Below, piece by piece: positions 5,221 to 13,758 of a DNA stretch of 33,073 bases (positions are counted from its first letter, which is position 1; every line of letters starts with the position of its first letter). The notes below the pieces were generated by a model that was given only the letters and a program-made list of their open reading frames with translations, did no database searches and was not told the DNA's origin. The stretch lies in the IMG/VR virus record IMGVR_UViG_3300013006_000006, positions 1 to 33,073 of that record; one strand, given 5' to 3'. The DNA comes from a virus. Both the position numbers and the translations under genes were made by a program.

Positions 5221-5421
5221 ATGCGACTGACTTTGACCGACGACGAGGCACGATTCCTTGAAGCGCAGATGCGCCTGACCGTGATGAATGAGCGAGGGCA
5301 GACCGCGCTGCACGCCGAGCGCATCCTTGACGCGCTGACCGATTCGCGCCGCCTGCGGAGCGCGACCGATCACATCACGGAGATGTTCGCCGACCTGTAC
5401 CCGGCAGGAGGCCGCGAATGA
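5221..5421 (+). CDS. Hypothetical early protein, 66 aa
   Basis: Start supported by AGGAGACACC just upstream. Entirely helical, amphipathic: MRLTLTDDEARFLEAQMRLT, then NERGQTALHAERILDAL and DHITEMFADLYPAGGRE. It resembles small helical phage proteins but matches no family I can name. It shares an ATGA overlap with the next gene. Confidence 0.7.
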   Translation: MRLTLTDDEARFLEAQMRLTVMNERGQTALHAERILDALTDSRRLRSATDHITEMFADLYPAGGRE

Positions 5422-5537
5422 AGCGCAGCGAGTCCTACCTTGACTTCTGGCTGGGCTTTGCTTTCGGCTCCCTGTCCGTCGCAGCGTTCCTCGCGGGGAC
5501 TTGGGCTAACGGGGTACTCTTGGAGATCATCCCATGA
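5418..5537 (+). CDS. Single-pass membrane micro-protein, 39 aa
   Basis: Short frame with ATGA overlaps at both ends. After MKRSESYLDF there is a hydrophobic segment (WLGFAFGSLSVAAFLAGTW, residues about 11-29), then a short tail ANGVLLEIIP. It is probably an inner-membrane peptide with its basic N-terminus in the cytoplasm. Early membrane micro-proteins in phages may act in superinfection exclusion or takeover. No function can be assigned here. Confidence 0.65.
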   Translation: MKRSESYLDFWLGFAFGSLSVAAFLAGTWANGVLLEIIP

Positions 5538-5869
5538 CACCCATCCAAACCGCCGCTGACATCCTCTCCACCATCCCGCAGGTTGCAGCCTGCTGCGGAT
5601 CGTCTGCTACCCAGCCCGTCAACTGCTCGGCTCTGGTTGCGCTACGCGAAGCCGTAGCCAATGCAGCCGACGAGGAAGAGATTCAGGCTCGCCTGCTCGC
5701 TCGCGTCCGGCCAGTCCTTCGCATGCATGTAGTGCGAATGCAGGCGCAGGCGGATTCCGATGCCGTTGCCAACGGCGGCACGCCCAACGCCACTAGCGAG
5801 GAGTGGCTACGCCAAGGACGGGAACTGCTGCTGGCCGTCGAGGCTCGCCTAGGAGTCACCAATGATTGA
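5534..5869 (+). CDS. Hypothetical early protein, 111 aa
   Basis: Not recognised. It is mostly helical, Ala-rich and acidic in the middle (ALREAVANAADEEEIQARLL), followed by basic ARVRPVLRMHVVRMQAQ and a C-terminal helix WLRQGRELLLAVEARLG. Three cysteines near the N-terminus (a CC pair and one NC) could pair or bind metal. It overlaps neighbours at both ends (ATGA; 8 nt), so it is co-translated within the rightward early operon. Confidence 0.7.
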   Translation: MTPIQTAADILSTIPQVAACCGSSATQPVNCSALVALREAVANAADEEEIQARLLARVRPVLRMHVVRMQAQADSDAVANGGTPNATSEEWLRQGRELLLAVEARLGVTND

Positions 5870-6362
5870 ACTCATGCAAATCCTCATAGGCTGCTCCATC
5901 ATCATGGTGTGCGCGTGTACTTACATCGTTCTCACGCACAAGCGCACGCCGGAGATGCGCGTGGTGCTGCCGGGTGATCCGATGAACCGACCGGACATGG
6001 CTTCGCCGATCCCGTGGCACAACGCCCGCTTGCCACGCGATGCCACGCACATCGCATGGATCATGCATGGGAACGGTCACATCGGGCGCGTCCATACTCT
6101 CTACATGCAGTCGCTAGAGAACCTAGCGCATGAGGTGATCCGAGCAAAGAGTCCGTGGGGGCCGATCATCACGCACAGCATTGAACTGGAATGCGACATC
6201 CGCGACCGAGGCTGCGTGCCGGATGGCGAAATCATGTACGCCGTGGCGCGGATCGACGGCGACGGGAACGAATACTGGCTGGGCAAGCGCGGCGACTGGG
6301 TGAACCGCTGGGATGTCGATGCGTCGATCTACGATGTCTTCGGCGCGGACTCGCACCACTAG
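5862..6362 (+). CDS. Membrane-anchored hypothetical protein, 166 aa
   Basis: The last gene before the operon terminator. Residues 4-25 (LMQILIGCSIIMVCACTYIV) form one transmembrane segment with flanking THKR, so the remaining 140 residues could lie in the cytoplasm or periplasm. The soluble part is rich in Trp, His and Asp (PIPWHNARLPRDATHIAWIM, and DGDGNEYWLGKRGDWVNRWD) and has two cysteines, which suggests a folded beta-rich domain. No family is recognised. It ends 60 bp before an intrinsic terminator. Confidence 0.7.
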   Translation: MIELMQILIGCSIIMVCACTYIVLTHKRTPEMRVVLPGDPMNRPDMASPIPWHNARLPRDATHIAWIMHGNGHIGRVHTLYMQSLENLAHEVIRAKSPWGPIITHSIELECDIRDRGCVPDGEIMYAVARIDGDGNEYWLGKRGDWVNRWDVDASIYDVFGADSHH

Positions 6363-6422
6363 CCGCTACAATCTCATCGCTGCGCGGTCGCCCCCATCAC
6401 TACACCGCGCTGCGGGTGTCTC

Positions 6423-6460
6423 GCCCCTGCCGTACTTCCGTGCGGTAGGGGCTTTCTTTT
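6423..6460 (+). terminator. Intrinsic terminator of the rightward early operon
   Basis: GCCCCTGCCG (6423-6432) pairs with CGGTAGGGGC (6443-6452) over 10 bp with one G-U pair and a 10-base loop, followed by TTTCTTTT. It is a textbook rho-independent terminator on the plus strand, 60 bp after the last early gene. The minus strand lacks a U-run, so it is one-directional. Confidence 0.85.
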
Positions 6461-6473
6461 GTACGCTGCTCGC

Positions 6474-6761
6474 ATGGCAAGGAAGCCACCACCAAGACCA
6501 CCATCCATCACAGACATGCTGCGCGATGTAGCGGACACGCTGCGCGACATGGAAGCCCACGGCCTTGCCGGGGATGTCGAGGCTGCGAGCGAATCGCTTC
6601 GCACCATGCTCGACTTGACCAAGTTTGGCGATTGCCTGTTCGGGGATGAAATACGCAACATCCTGAACATCCGGCACGCGCTCCGGCCACGGAGAGGCAC
6701 GGCAATCGATCCGATGCACGGGCAGCGCAAAGACCGCCGCGCACGCCGCCCGATGCGTTAG
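6474..6761 (+). CDS. Possible small gene downstream of the terminator, 95 aa
   Basis: ATG at 6474 opens a frame of 95 codons with plausible protein composition: basic start MARKPPPRPPSITDMLRDVA, amphipathic helices DTLRDMEAHGLAGDVEAASE, and a basic tail ending in ARRPMR. However, it begins only 14 bases after the intrinsic terminator, lacks a clear ribosome binding site, and no promoter is visible. Its stop overlaps the stop of the convergent minus-strand gene (6758). It may be expressed by read-through or may not be a gene. No function is recognised. Confidence 0.45.
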   Translation: MARKPPPRPPSITDMLRDVADTLRDMEAHGLAGDVEAASESLRTMLDLTKFGDCLFGDEIRNILNIRHALRPRRGTAIDPMHGQRKDRRARRPMR

Positions 6762-8113
6762 ATCGTCACCAGCGTGTCGGCAAGGGTGTTGGTTCCGGCC
6801 AGCGGCAGATAGATGCCCTGACGCTCTGCGCCAACCCATCGCGAGAAGCCCTTCATAAACTTACCCGTCGTGCTTGAATCGCTCACAGCCGCGATGGTTC
6901 CCGAGTCGCCAGCCGCCCAGTCCGTCGCGCCACAGGTGATTAGGACGGAGGGGCCAGCCGAATAGAGCCGGGTCATGGGAGCCAGCACCAATTCGTCGAT
7001 CATCAGCGTGCCCGTGTTGGCGATAGCAGCCGTGCTGTAGATGTCGAGGTATAGCGTGGTCGGCAAGGCCGACTTCGCGATGCTGAATGTCACACTCTGC
7101 AAGGTGTAGGTTGTGGTCAGGCTGGCAAGGTTCAGGGTGATCGCAGTTCCGACCACCGTGCCCGAAGCATCACGCAGCGCAACGCCGACCGTTCCCGTCG
7201 TGGCTGCCGCCACGCGAGCGTAGAAGGTCAGCGCGTAATCAGTTTCGGCCTGCACGCTCGTAGGTGCGCCAGAGCCGGACGCGATCTGCTGCCGAATGCG
7301 AGTGAGCGTCGAGCCGTTCCCGACGAACTGGAGCGCGTAGGTTCCACGGAACGGAGTGCTGCCCTGCGTCACCTGCGTACCCGCCGTACCAGTCACAATC
7401 GTCCACGCACGCGGTGTGTTGCTGCTCCAAGATTCGAAGTCACCGTTGGCAAGAATGCTCACGCCCGGTGCGCCGACGCTAGCGGTGATCGCTGCGCTAG
7501 TCGCCTGCACCGTAGTGTTCAGGCCAGAGCCACCCGGCCACGCAATGTTGTTCATGGCGTAGGACGAGAAGCCCGTGAAGGCAAAGGTGGCCTCGCCGAA
7601 GTTCCCGATGTCGCCGCCAACCGTGCAGTTCATGCGGATGGTTTCGTCGTACATCTCTTGCAGGAACAGGCTAGACGAGGCCGGACGGTAGGCGCGAACC
7701 AGAACCGTGCCCGTTCCTTGATTGCCGCTCGTCGCTGTGTAGGTGACGCTGCTAGTTCCAACTGTCTGAAACTTGTAGTCGTCTGCAATCATCTGATCGC
7801 GCAACTTGCGGAGAGCCGTTGCCAGCGTTCCGTCGTATGCGCTGTACATGTTCCGCATGTCGTTGATGATCGTTTCCGTGATGCTCTGCTGAATCGCTGA
7901 ATACACAGACAACCCGAGCGTGGATGAAAGCCCGGTTGAAAGATTCTGGAGCGGCGCAAGATTGGCGGTGTCTTGTCGAAACGATGTTCCCTCGTAGAAC
8001 GACAGCACGGTTCCGATGTTGGTGGTGTATAGCGGCGATGTGACGGTCTTCACATTGTTCGCGTAGCCGAACAGCGATCCAAGACGCGCACCGAAGGCAG
8101 GTAGCAGGCTCAT
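6758..8113 (-). CDS. CBM-like virion/tail protein, paralogue of 15138..16418 (451 aa)
   Basis: Last gene of the tail cluster, 451 aa. The middle (about 200-380) has the look of a galactose-binding, CBM4/9-type beta sandwich: ANGDFESWSSNTPRAWTIVT, then ETDYALTFYARVAAATTG and LMIDELVLAP. Such folds bind sugars, which suits a tail-surface adhesin. The protein shares several blocks in the same order with 15138..16418: WPGGSG, NG(D/G)F...W(T)IVTG, GATDW..GD, and a final LP...N...VI, so the two are paralogues. N-terminal residues 1-110 are helical and may attach it to the tail. Receptor binding is inferred, not shown. Confidence 0.75.
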   Translation of the reverse strand: MSLLPAFGARLGSLFGYANNVKTVTSPLYTTNIGTVLSFYEGTSFRQDTANLAPLQNLSTGLSSTLGLSVYSAIQQSITETIINDMRNMYSAYDGTLATALRKLRDQMIADDYKFQTVGTSSVTYTATSGNQGTGTVLVRAYRPASSSLFLQEMYDETIRMNCTVGGDIGNFGEATFAFTGFSSYAMNNIAWPGGSGLNTTVQATSAAITASVGAPGVSILANGDFESWSSNTPRAWTIVTGTAGTQVTQGSTPFRGTYALQFVGNGSTLTRIRQQIASGSGAPTSVQAETDYALTFYARVAAATTGTVGVALRDASGTVVGTAITLNLASLTTTYTLQSVTFSIAKSALPTTLYLDIYSTAAIANTGTLMIDELVLAPMTRLYSAGPSVLITCGATDWAAGDSGTIAAVSDSSTTGKFMKGFSRWVGAERQGIYLPLAGTNTLADTLVTI

Positions 8114-8122
8114 GCGGGCAGT

Positions 8123-8494
8123 TTAGCCTTCGGCAGCCCACTTTCCGATAGGACATGCCTCGGCTGGCAACCGCACCTTCAGCCCGGTGAAGCAGCCGCA
8201 TTGCCTGCACCGCGATCCGTCCCATTGGTCGCAGCCCTTGCAGATGGCTAGTCGCCGCTCGGACATTGGGCTGTCGGCGGTCACGGAGGCAACTACCGCC
8301 TTCGCTGCGCCTGCGATGTAGTGCATGGGGCCGTGAGCCGGGGTCTGCTGCGCTGCCGCTTGTGCAGCCTTGTCGCGCTCCCAGTAGGTCGGATCTTCCG
8401 TCTGCTGTCGGAGGTGGTCGGCTCGCACGCGATCCATCGCCTCGCGCATGTCTCGCATGAGGATGAACGATGGTCGGGGAAGTGGGGTCAGCAT
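8123..8494 (-). CDS. CxxC zinc-ribbon phage protein in the tail cluster, 123 aa
   Basis: The N-terminal 80 residues are helical (RDMREAMDRVRADHLRQQTE) with a central Ala-rich stretch. The C-terminus holds ERRLAICKGCDQWDGSRC, then RQCGCFTGLKVRLPAEACPI and GKWAAEG. The pattern C-x2-C...C-x2-C-x-C...CP-x-GKW is a small zinc-ribbon-like module that recurs in phage tail clusters. Function is unknown; it may be structural or a chaperone for neighbouring tail parts. Its start overlaps the end of the Cys-rich gene. The 9-bp gap to the next gene has no obvious signal. Confidence 0.75.
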   Translation of the reverse strand: MLTPLPRPSFILMRDMREAMDRVRADHLRQQTEDPTYWERDKAAQAAAQQTPAHGPMHYIAGAAKAVVASVTADSPMSERRLAICKGCDQWDGSRCRQCGCFTGLKVRLPAEACPIGKWAAEG

Positions 8495-9189
8495 ATGGTG
8501 ATTTGAGCGCAGGCTGTCGGGATTCGCTGGCAGCAGCAGTCGTAGCAGTAGCCAAAGCCCGATGGGTAGTACGGCGTGTCTGTTGTGATGCGTGTAGTGC
8601 TAGTCGGATACGGGCCGCTGGTTGTTCCTTGATTGTCGTAGTAGTAGTCATCCGGCCCGGATACGGTGCGCGTAACGCTCACTGGATTGCAACACTCCTG
8701 CGTATCTCGGTATTCCTGAACCGTCACATTTGAGGTCGCATCGACATCGCCGAAGTGATAGTTGTTGAATCCAAATTGGTAGCCAGTTGGATTGTCGGTC
8801 GGTATCGCTGGCAGCAAGCCTGCATCAATCTGCGCTTGCGTCAAGTAGTACGAGGTCGTGAAAAATGTTGTGGTGCTTGACTTGTAGTACAGCCCTGCCG
8901 CCTGTGCATTGGCATCCGCTTCTTCGACAATCGTGCGCGTCCAAATGCGCGTGACGGTGATTCCCAAATTTGACTTGCGCCAAGTCGCATCGTCGCAGTT
9001 GCACTTCTGCGTAGGCGGAACGCACGGATTGCCAGAGCATTGGACATTGGGTCGAAACACTCCGCCCTGTTGCGAGCAGTAGTGAGCGCACGCCACATCT
9101 CGGCACGATCCATCAGGGAAGCAACAACTCCCGCTCGGGCCTTGACACGGATTCGATTCGCAGCAGCAGCCAGCGAGCCTGTGGCTCAC
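8488..9189 (-). CDS. Cysteine-rich putative tail protein, 233 aa
   Basis: GTG start at 9189 with GGAG seven bases upstream and a GTGA overlap. About 27 cysteines are packed at the two ends. The N-terminus reads GCCCESNPCQGPSGSCCFPD, then GSCRDVACAHYCSQQGG, and VQCSGNPC. The C-terminus reads YCYDCCCQRIPTACAQ. The pattern (G)CC-x-x-DGSC...C...GG.....C...C is like a Cys-rich repeat I associate with planctomycete surface proteins. The middle is Tyr/Thr/Asn-rich, without Cys until ECCNP. Disulphides would form outside the cytoplasm, so it probably stiffens an exposed tail part. No function is proven. Confidence 0.75.
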   Translation of the reverse strand: MSHRLAGCCCESNPCQGPSGSCCFPDGSCRDVACAHYCSQQGGVFRPNVQCSGNPCVPPTQKCNCDDATWRKSNLGITVTRIWTRTIVEEADANAQAAGLYYKSSTTTFFTTSYYLTQAQIDAGLLPAIPTDNPTGYQFGFNNYHFGDVDATSNVTVQEYRDTQECCNPVSVTRTVSGPDDYYYDNQGTTSGPYPTSTTRITTDTPYYPSGFGYCYDCCCQRIPTACAQITIC

Positions 9190-9506
9190 TCAAACACTCC
9201 AGAGCCGACCACGCTGATGTAGTCCGCATGTCCCGCGTTCACATATCCCCGCAATTCGTGGCCGTCCGGCACAAGCACATTCTCCACCACGAAGATATCG
9301 GTGCTGCCAACGCTGTACTCGTACAGGATGAAGTCGCCCTGCTGCGCGAATGCTCGGCCAGCCGTGACGGCTAGCGTTACCTTTACCGCTGCGCTGTGTG
9401 CGTTGCACAAGTTGATAGAGCGGAAGAAATACGAACCACCAGACGCGATCAGCAGCGGCGACTCGGTTTCGGACAAAGCCTTGCGTAGCAGGAATGGTGT
9501 ACTCAT
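9186..9506 (-). CDS. Small virion structural protein, 106 aa
   Basis: A compact all-beta protein: PLLIASGGSYFFRSINLCNA, HSAAVKVTLAVTAGRAFAQQ, then VENVLVPDGHELRGYVN and HADYISVVGSGVF. This strand pattern, with a dense hydrophobic alternation and a Val-Gly-Ser-Gly end, is common in small phage tail or head accessory proteins with Ig-like or jelly-roll forms. It overlaps the large tail-tip gene and the Cys-rich gene by 4 nt each, so it is a co-translated tail part. Confidence 0.65.
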   Translation of the reverse strand: MSTPFLLRKALSETESPLLIASGGSYFFRSINLCNAHSAAVKVTLAVTAGRAFAQQGDFILYEYSVGSTDIFVVENVLVPDGHELRGYVNAGHADYISVVGSGVFE

Positions 9507-12010
9507 TGCTTGATCATACTAGCGATGCTTGCGCTGCTATTGTCCGCGATGCCGCTCGCTCCGGACTTCTGCCACGCGGGGTTGGGAGCCGTGAACGGAA
9601 CGGATGTCGGACAAGTCACATCCACACCGTTTGGAGCCATCAAGTAGTACATCGTGAAGCCGCTTGGGTGCGCGTACTCGTAGCACGGTGCAACACCCTT
9701 CGGAGCCGTTCGCACGATCAGCGTTTGCGTTGAGGTTGCGTTGTAGCGCAGCAAGCCGCCGTCGAAGTTCAACTGCGGCGCACTTGAGAGGCTTCCTGTC
9801 ATCTCGGCCAAGTTCAACGCCACACCACGCGCACCCAACGCACCGTCGCCGTACTCGTTGCCGGGGCTGAATGTGCCATTGGTCAGGCTGTTTGGAAACA
9901 CCTCGTTGAAGCGATATAGCCACACATACGCCTGCCCGTTGGCATCTTCCTTCAACACCTGCGACTGCTGGAATTGCGCGAGGAAGGTTCGCACGATGCC
10001 GCATCGCTTTGGGATGTGGACGAGGTTGACAAAGCCGTTGGCTCGGTACTGCGACCCAAGCCCGTAGGACTTCACTCGGGCATCCGGCATCAGATGCGGC
10101 ATCAGCAGCGCATCGGCATTGCTTCCGAATATGCGATACATCAGCGGCACGCCACCACGCCCGAAGTGAATCTGGTCGTACTGGAAGCCGCTAGAGCAAG
10201 TGCGGTTCATCGGCGAGTTGCCGGGGTACGCAGGGATGCGGTTCAGCGTCACCTCACCGTCGATGATGTACTGCGCTCGGTTGTAGCGATTCACCACCAC
10301 GGCCAAGCGAGCCTCTAGGCTCGTCGTCCAGTCTTTCTTCCACCAAGCGCATTGCGTACTGGTCGCGGTAGCGTTCCACGGCGTAGACGGCATGGAACTG
10401 CCCGCAGCCGTCGCGGCATCAACAAACCATCCGGCTCCGCTGGTTGTGTCGCTCTGGTATCCAATGAAGGCCGGGATGTGGTCGCCGATGAAGGCCACTC
10501 GGCCCGTCGTGCCGTTCTTGTTCAGTTGGAAGTAGAGCGGCGGGCGCGGCGAGCCAGCCATAGCCAGATGCGGCGCGGTCGCTTCGCTGCCCGGTACGCG
10601 CACGCCATCGGGCGACTGCGACGCTCGGTTGTCAACATACACCTCGCTCTTGCCGCCAGTCACCTTGCCCCAGCATGACACATGGCGCGTCTGATGCACC
10701 GTGCCATAGAGAAGGTCGGGCACTTCATTCGTGATCTGGTTGAACCCTCCGCCCGTTCTGAAGGGCGAGTTCGCGCTGTGCCACATGTTGATGTTGGTCA
10801 GGTCAGTCGGCCCCGGCGTGTAGTTCTGAAGCCAAGTATTTCCGTAGTCCAACCTGACAAGCGACAAGCGCATCAAGAACCGATCCCAGATCCAAATGCA
10901 GCCGATGCGCGCTGCGATCTCGTCCAACGCTTCGCCGATGTTGCGGCCTCGGAGGTCGAGGTTGAGCATGTCGCCGCGCTGTTCTTGAATCCCTGCCACG
11001 GACTTGTAGTCGTAGGTGATTGGGTAGCGATCCCATGACGCGCGGCCCACATTGTTCGCTGCCACGCCCGTGTAGTAGTCGAGGATCTCAACCGCTGACC
11101 ACGGCTTGTCGTCGTACCAGAACTGCGGCGATGGGATTCCGGCAAGGCTTGCAGTAGGGATGTCGCCCGCGCTTCCGGCGGGAATCGCACTAGCCGGATT
11201 GTCGCTCGGCGCGTAGGCGGTGCTGCTCTTGCAGGTGGCAGCGACGAGATGCAGCGGGTTCTCCGCAAGCATGTTCCATTGGTCGGCAGCAAAGCCGGAC
11301 AGGGCCGTGGTTCCATCATTGCCACGCGACGGCATCGCAATGCCCTGCGCCTGCAAGGACAGCCGAGGATCGGCAAACTTGACCACCCACAGACCGCTCG
11401 TCTGCGACGCGTTGGGCAGCGTGGCGATCAGGCCGGGGCCAGTCACGCTCACCATCAACTCCTGCGCCGACAGTTGAATCATGCCCCGCCAGCGCAATGC
11501 TCGCCCCAGATTCATCAAGGCCAGCGTGCTATAGGTTGGCGCGGTCAACCCCTGTGGCGCGAAACTCTCGCGCGTGTCGCCGCGCGTGTCCGGCTCCACA
11601 TCCGGCAGGGTGTCTGGAATCTCGCCACCACCCACACCCGGCCCCGTGATCGGCCCGCCCGTGTCGCCGCCTCCGGGCTTGTCGGTGTTGCCCGCAAACG
11701 GTTCCCAGACAATGATCGAAAAGCGATTTGATCCGTCAACACCGTTCAGGAATTGCGCTCCCGGCAATGGATTCGTGCCGCCCGTTGGCGTGCTTGCTGC
11801 ATTGACCGCCACAAGCAGCGACACCTCTGCGTAGCGGCTCGCACCGATCATGGGCGTGGTGATGCAGTTGACGCTGTTCGGATCAATCCCAGCCCTGTCC
11901 AGCATCGCGTCGATTGTCTCGCTGCGATTGATGACATAGCCCGCAAGCGATTCGTTGAACGGGTTTTTGACATCCGGGCTATAGGTGATCGAACCGATGA
12001 CGGTAGTCAT
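9503..12010 (-). CDS. Large tail-tip / hub-like protein, 835 aa
   Basis: The largest gene of the window and second after the tape measure. Residues about 110-150 are a Gly/Pro/Asp-rich linker (DTGGPITGPGVGGGEIPDTL). Around residues 300-385, LDLRGRNIGEALDEIAARIG followed by CIWIWDRFLMRLSLVRL resembles segments of phage tail-hub proteins, where a domain assembles on the tail tube end. The C-terminal half is beta-rich with many aromatic residues and Cys pairs. Position after the tape measure and before small tip proteins fits the baseplate or tail tip. Exact correspondence to lambda J or T4 gp27 is not demonstrable by eye. Confidence 0.7.
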   Translation of the reverse strand: MTTVIGSITYSPDVKNPFNESLAGYVINRSETIDAMLDRAGIDPNSVNCITTPMIGASRYAEVSLLVAVNAASTPTGGTNPLPGAQFLNGVDGSNRFSIIVWEPFAGNTDKPGGGDTGGPITGPGVGGGEIPDTLPDVEPDTRGDTRESFAPQGLTAPTYSTLALMNLGRALRWRGMIQLSAQELMVSVTGPGLIATLPNASQTSGLWVVKFADPRLSLQAQGIAMPSRGNDGTTALSGFAADQWNMLAENPLHLVAATCKSSTAYAPSDNPASAIPAGSAGDIPTASLAGIPSPQFWYDDKPWSAVEILDYYTGVAANNVGRASWDRYPITYDYKSVAGIQEQRGDMLNLDLRGRNIGEALDEIAARIGCIWIWDRFLMRLSLVRLDYGNTWLQNYTPGPTDLTNINMWHSANSPFRTGGGFNQITNEVPDLLYGTVHQTRHVSCWGKVTGGKSEVYVDNRASQSPDGVRVPGSEATAPHLAMAGSPRPPLYFQLNKNGTTGRVAFIGDHIPAFIGYQSDTTSGAGWFVDAATAAGSSMPSTPWNATATSTQCAWWKKDWTTSLEARLAVVVNRYNRAQYIIDGEVTLNRIPAYPGNSPMNRTCSSGFQYDQIHFGRGGVPLMYRIFGSNADALLMPHLMPDARVKSYGLGSQYRANGFVNLVHIPKRCGIVRTFLAQFQQSQVLKEDANGQAYVWLYRFNEVFPNSLTNGTFSPGNEYGDGALGARGVALNLAEMTGSLSSAPQLNFDGGLLRYNATSTQTLIVRTAPKGVAPCYEYAHPSGFTMYYLMAPNGVDVTCPTSVPFTAPNPAWQKSGASGIADNSSASIASMIKQ

Positions 12011-13758
12011 TAGATGAAGTCCATCTGCTTCGATGTGCCGCTCGTATCAACCTGCTGGGTGTTGATTTGATTGTCCTTGCTGTACGGGTCGCGTGCTTGC
12101 CCAATGCTTGTGGGAGCGTACACCAGTCGCGGAGGCCCGCCGAGTTCGTCCCCGCCTGTCTTGCGGACGGTGTTGGGGCTGTTCGCTGCCTGCGCCTGTA
12201 TCGTGCGCGTAGCCACAATGGCGTAGGTTGGCTTGCCCGTAGCGTCGATGGGCGCATTGTTGACCGCGATTGTCTGCGCCTTCACGATGAACGCATCGTT
12301 GATCTGCGGCCACGGGATCGGCTGCGAAGAACTCGTCGTCACCATCCGCACGGTTTGCGTGATCATCACCACGGGCGTGCGGACTTGGATTGGATACTGG
12401 AACGCGCCTCCGGTCGATTCCAGATACGCCATGCCCGTATCGGCGATTTCGTAGGTCTGCGATGACTCAAAGTGCTTGACTCCGTTGGCCGTCTGCGGAA
12501 TGCCAGCGTCAGGCTCAACTGGCGTGGTCTTGGGATCTTCGGGGTTGCCTACCGAGGCATCCTTGCTCTCATCCGTGACCGTGATGGTCGTGCCCGTGGT
12601 GGCATCCTCGGGGTTCGGGATGACATCCTGCACCAATGTAGGAGCGTTGCAGGGATCCCACTCTAGGAAGGTGTTGCTCTCCAAATACACGCCACGCTGC
12701 GGGTAGGCGTTTACATACTTCGTCGAGCCGCCCGTATGCGGTGCGCTGAAGATTTGCTTCATCACAGCAGGGTCAACCTTGTCGGAACCCTGTCCCTTCG
12801 CCGTCACCTCTAATTCAATCTTGTTGCGCGAGTAGATATTCGGCTCTCGCACCGTGATCGACTGAACGAAGTCGTTTGTGAAGTCGATGCGTGACTGTGC
12901 GGCCTCGTATGCAATCGCCAGCAACTGCTGCGGTGGCGTGTTTGGCTCGCCCTCAAAGGTGGCCTTGAAGGTCTTTGTTCCTAGCGGATTGTCGATGCTG
13001 CGCTGGTAGTCGAACGAGGCATCGCCCATCATCACCGGGTACTTGAGATCGCGCAGCACCAAGTGATCGTCGATTGCAAAGGTGAGATGGTGCAGGCTTG
13101 CGTCTAGCGTGAACTCCTGCTTGATGCGACGGAAGCCCGGTGCTGGCGTTCCCGCAACCAGTCGGCGGTATAGGTCAGGGCTGTTGCCCGTCGATGTTGC
13201 CTGTGCTGGCCCCGTGATGATTGAGTTCGGCGTATTGAGTGGAACTGTCGATGCACTCGCCTTGCGCGATACGGACAGCGTGCCGGATCGACTCATCGTG
13301 ATGAACCCGGCCTCGTCAATCGACTGCGTCACGATCATCTCAAACCGCTGCACTCGCGTGTCGCCGCAGTTGAAGAAGGTGTACGAGAACCCGACGATGA
13401 TCGCGTTCCTATTGTTGCCGCCGATGATCTCGCTGACCGTCACGCTCGGCAGCGGGCCGTTGCGCGTGTCAGCCGTTGCGGTTCCCGAGTCCGATGACGA
13501 TGCAAGTGCGACGGTGCTTCCATCATCAAACTTCAGCGACAGCGTGCCGCGAGGACGGTTCAAGCCCTGTCGAATGTCGGCGATAGTTCCCGTGAACGGA
13601 TCGCTTGTGCTTTGAATCAGCCCCGTTCCTTCAATCGTGTGCTTGCGTCCGGTGCGGTTGAACGCATCGCCCTCGTACAGATTCTCGGTGGAGAATCGCG
13701 TCAACTTCACATTGTTGACTGTGTAGGTCGTCGCTCCAAACACATAGGTCAAAATCAT
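12010..13758 (-). CDS. Tail protein downstream of tape measure, 582 aa
   Basis: The first gene after the tape measure, where the distal tail protein usually lies. It opens with MILTYVFGATTYTVNNVKLT, a beta-rich segment, then repeats strand-loop patterns (EGTGLIQSTSDPFTGTIADI, FKATFEGEPNTPPQQLLAIA). The region around residues 380-430 is an acidic, Pro-rich linker (NPEDPKTTPVEPDAG). The end is polar and Gln/Thr-rich. No signal peptide or enzyme motif is visible. A role as a distal tail or tail-tip adaptor is inferred from order. Coupled to its neighbours by ATGA and TAATG overlaps. Confidence 0.7.
   Translation of the reverse strand: MILTYVFGATTYTVNNVKLTRFSTENLYEGDAFNRTGRKHTIEGTGLIQSTSDPFTGTIADIRQGLNRPRGTLSLKFDDGSTVALASSSDSGTATADTRNGPLPSVTVSEIIGGNNRNAIIVGFSYTFFNCGDTRVQRFEMIVTQSIDEAGFITMSRSGTLSVSRKASASTVPLNTPNSIITGPAQATSTGNSPDLYRRLVAGTPAPGFRRIKQEFTLDASLHHLTFAIDDHLVLRDLKYPVMMGDASFDYQRSIDNPLGTKTFKATFEGEPNTPPQQLLAIAYEAAQSRIDFTNDFVQSITVREPNIYSRNKIELEVTAKGQGSDKVDPAVMKQIFSAPHTGGSTKYVNAYPQRGVYLESNTFLEWDPCNAPTLVQDVIPNPEDATTGTTITVTDESKDASVGNPEDPKTTPVEPDAGIPQTANGVKHFESSQTYEIADTGMAYLESTGGAFQYPIQVRTPVVMITQTVRMVTTSSSQPIPWPQINDAFIVKAQTIAVNNAPIDATGKPTYAIVATRTIQAQAANSPNTVRKTGGDELGGPPRLVYAPTSIGQARDPYSKDNQINTQQVDTSGTSKQMDFI

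Noticed and set aside
10000-12000. Long plus-strand frames opposite the tail-tip gene
   Set aside because: They mirror codon bias of the minus-strand gene, lack ribosome binding sites and have composition unlike proteins.
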